Part shown: positions 62,135 to 64,000 of the stretch, in pieces | Numbering within the stretch: the first letter of the stretch is position 1 | How the letters are laid out: each line of letters begins with the position of its first letter | Made by a program: the position numbers and the translations under genes | Assembly (NCBI RefSeq): GCF_001513785.1 | Contig: NZ_LNQS01000010.1 | Coordinates: forward strand, 124,001-188,000 | Length of the DNA: 64,000 nt | DNA from: Rheinheimera sp. EpRS3 | GTDB taxonomy: Bacteria > Pseudomonadota > Gammaproteobacteria > Enterobacterales > Alteromonadaceae | Reading direction: 5' to 3' | Notes under the pieces: generated by a model | What the model saw: the letters and a program-made list of their open reading frames with translations, nothing else | Database searches by the model: none | Told to the model about the DNA's origin: nothing

Positions 62135-64000
62135 GTGTTTACACTGTTATATCGTTTTTATCTGCTGGCGCTGCTTGGCTTACTGACAATACCTGTTGCC
62201 GCACAGCAAAACCTGCCCTGGCAACCTGAACCTTTACCGCCACTTGTGCTATCAGATAGTACCTTACAGCTACCTGAACAGTATCAGGCTATTGCCGGGC
62301 AGTTGCTGCAAGATGCCACCACTTCGCAGCAATTGCGGTTGCTGCTGCTGTTAAACCAGAATGAGGCCGCCTTAACACAACTCTATGCGCTGCGCACAGA
62401 ACACCAGGCTCAGCGCAGCAATGCCAACCCCTATGAGCTGATAGCCTTTGAACTGCTGGCACAGGCCCGGTTAAAGGTAAACGCCACAGAGCAAAAGCTG
62501 GATAATGCCTTCGCCGACGTATTTTCACACTATATTGGCACACTGTCTGATGCCGATGCCCATCTGGCCAGCCGTTTTGCTACCCGCAGTATTGCGGCAG
62601 ATTTCAGCTATCTGCAGTTAATGCGGCAGCGGCTGGCCTCTGCTGCAACAGGCGCTGAGTTGCTATTTAACCGGCAAAACCCGGCGCAACGTGATCTGTG
62701 GCTACAATTCTTCAGTGCCTATGCTGATTACTATTTATATGCACAGGTGCTGCAACTGGCCGCCGTACCACTGCAGCAAGACAGACAGACGCGCTACCAC
62801 ATAAATACCAAAGTAATGATCCGCACCGCCGAAGGCATTGAGCTTTCTGCCATGGTAGTGCGTAGCAAAAAGCACAATACGCCACTACCCGCTATTTTAA
62901 GCGCCAGTATTTACGCCGACGAAGCCGGTAATTTACAGCATGCCATTGCTGCAGCCGCCCGCGGTTATGTCGGCGTGGTATCAGATTCACGCGGCAAAAG
63001 ACACAGCACAGCAGCCATAACGCCGTACGAGAACGAAAGCCAGGATGTTACCGCCGTGATCAACTGGATTAGCCAACAACCATGGTGCGATGGCCAGGTT
63101 GCCATGTATGGTGGCAGCTACCTTGGTTTTACCCAGTGGGCCGCAGCCAAAACACTACCGGCGGCACTGAAAACCATAGTACCAGCAGCGGCGGCGATCC
63201 CCGGTCAGGGCCTGCCAATGGAAAATAATATTTTTCTCAATGCCAATTATGCCTGGCCGTTTTTTGTCAGTAATGGCCGCTATAACGATGATGCGGCCTA
63301 TGAAGCGCAGAACTGGTTTGCCATTAACCAGCAGTGGTACCAAAGTGGCAGGCCTTACCGCGAGTTTGACCAGACTGCCGGCCAGGCTAATCCCTGGTTA
63401 CAAAAATGGCTGCGCCATCCGTCTTTTGACAACTACTGGCAAGATATGATCCCAACCGCTGAGCAATATGCCCGCTTAACTATTCCGGTATTAAGCATTA
63501 CCGGCTACTACGATGATGGCCAGATTTCTGCATTGCAGTATGTGCACGACCACAGCCGGCACCGGCCGCAGGCAGAACATTACCTGGTGATCGGGCCTTA
63601 TGATCACTTCGGTGCCCAGCATGGTTCAACCACGATACTGCGCGACTATAAACTTGATGCAGTAGCTCACTTAGATTTGCTGTCGTTAACTTTCGGCTGG
63701 TTTGACTATGTGCTTAAAGGCAAAACTAAACCGGCGTTACTCAAAGATAAAATAACTTATCAATTGATGGGTGATAACAGCTGGCGCTATGCCGCCTCAT
63801 TAACTGCGCTGGAACAACAAAAGCAACGGTTATATTTTTCGCCGCCAGCCGCTGATGGATCTTATCAATTGCAACCCAAGGCCCCGGACACTGCAGTAAT
63901 AGCAGAGCAACACATCGATCTTAAAGACAGAAGCCAGAGTTACAACCAGCATTATTATCCCAGCCCGATAGTACAGCCGGCCTTTGTGCCAGAGAACGGT
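62135..64000 (+). CDS. Exported CocE/NonD-family hydrolase (X-Pro dipeptidyl-peptidase-like), 3' end cut by window
   Basis: The frame opens with a GTG at 62135 after AAGGAG and continues past the right edge, 622 residues so far. A signal peptide covers about residues 1-22. The middle is an alpha/beta-hydrolase of the S15/CocE type: the nucleophile elbow is GGSYLG near residue 328, with YYDDGQISAL and GPYDHFGAQHG later. The first 200 residues form an extra helical domain. Members cleave acyl esters or X-Pro peptides; the specific reaction is unknown. It is divergent from the CadC-like regulator. Confidence 0.85.
   Translation, partial: MFTLLYRFYLLALLGLLTIPVAAQQNLPWQPEPLPPLVLSDSTLQLPEQYQAIAGQLLQDATTSQQLRLLLLLNQNEAALTQLYALRTEHQAQRSNANPYELIAFELLAQARLKVNATEQKLDNAFADVFSHYIGTLSDADAHLASRFATRSIAADFSYLQLMRQRLASAATGAELLFNRQNPAQRDLWLQFFSAYADYYLYAQVLQLAAVPLQQDRQTRYHINTKVMIRTAEGIELSAMVVRSKKHNTPLPAILSASIYADEAGNLQHAIAAAARGYVGVVSDSRGKRHSTAAITPYENESQDVTAVINWISQQPWCDGQVAMYGGSYLGFTQWAAAKTLPAALKTIVPAAAAIPGQGLPMENNIFLNANYAWPFFVSNGRYNDDAAYEAQNWFAINQQWYQSGRPYREFDQTAGQANPWLQKWLRHPSFDNYWQDMIPTAEQYARLTIPVLSITGYYDDGQISALQYVHDHSRHRPQAEHYLVIGPYDHFGAQHGSTTILRDYKLDAVAHLDLLSLTFGWFDYVLKGKTKPALLKDKITYQLMGDNSWRYAASLTALEQQKQRLYFSPPAADGSYQLQPKAPDTAVIAEQHIDLKDRSQSYNQHYYPSPIVQPAFVPENG

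Overview
This 64 kb window is chromosomal DNA from a gammaproteobacterium. The gene repertoire (many large TonB-dependent receptors, a GlrK/lipoprotein/GlrR two-component cassette, PhoX, a maltodextrin locus with flavin-dependent halogenases, a leu operon with a leader-peptide attenuator) and the base usage point to the Alteromonadales/Chromatiales neighbourhood, something like Rheinheimera or Alishewanella. That placement is inference from gene content only. Gene density is high and I see no prophage, insertion sequence or CRISPR array.

Layout. 1-6.2 kb: the start of a succinate-semialdehyde-type aldehyde dehydrogenase, then the leftward leucine operon leuL-leuA-leuB-leuC-leuD with a leader peptide and attenuator, and a divergent tRNA-Leu(UAA). 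6.3-10.2 kb: a small degraded-looking coding stretch, a membrane diguanylate cyclase, a secreted hypothetical protein, a Phd/ParE-type toxin-antitoxin pair and a cold-shock gene with a long leader. 10.2-11.7 kb: a PA2778/PA2779-type cysteine peptidase pair. 11.8-16.7 kb: a carbonyl-stress-like block (YqhC-type AraC regulator, SDR, YqhD aldehyde reductase, exported DJ-1/PfpI protein, LysR regulator). 16.7-19.5 kb: an exported M24 peptidase and an adenosine deaminase-family protein. 19.5-23.6 kb: a GlrK/lipoprotein/GlrR cassette preceded by a sigma-54 promoter, GlrR-like sites, a structured leader and a 66-residue membrane protein. 23.6-27.7 kb: DUF2288, two thioesterases, gamma-glutamyltranspeptidase, a 2-oxoglutarate oxygenase and a palindromic intergenic repeat. 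27.7-32.6 kb: two divergent TonB receptors around a Fur box. 32.6-39.3 kb: ElaA, PhoX behind a three-repeat Pho box, and a periplasmic-binding-protein/beta-barrel/GGDEF-EAL operon. 39.4-41.7 kb: RhlE helicase and an exported SBP.

41.7-59.9 kb is a maltodextrin/starch utilisation locus. It has two oligosaccharide-type TonB receptors, a lipoprotein pullulanase with two extra C-terminal modules, an exported GH13 amylase, a small AraC-type regulator translationally overlapping malQ, and, unusually, two flavin-dependent tryptophan-halogenase homologues downstream of one receptor. Both divergent promoter regions carry the same LacI/MalR-like palindrome (TGAATACGTATTCA) plus a second related site, so the locus looks like one regulon whose repressor lies outside the window. 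59.9-64 kb: a CadC-type regulator with a TolB-like sensor region diverges from an exported CocE/NonD-type hydrolase that runs off the right edge.

The most interesting signals are the sigma-54/GlrR-controlled structured leader with its small membrane protein, the halogenase pair inside the maltodextrin regulon, the leu attenuator, and the binding-protein/beta-barrel/c-di-GMP operon next to phoX.
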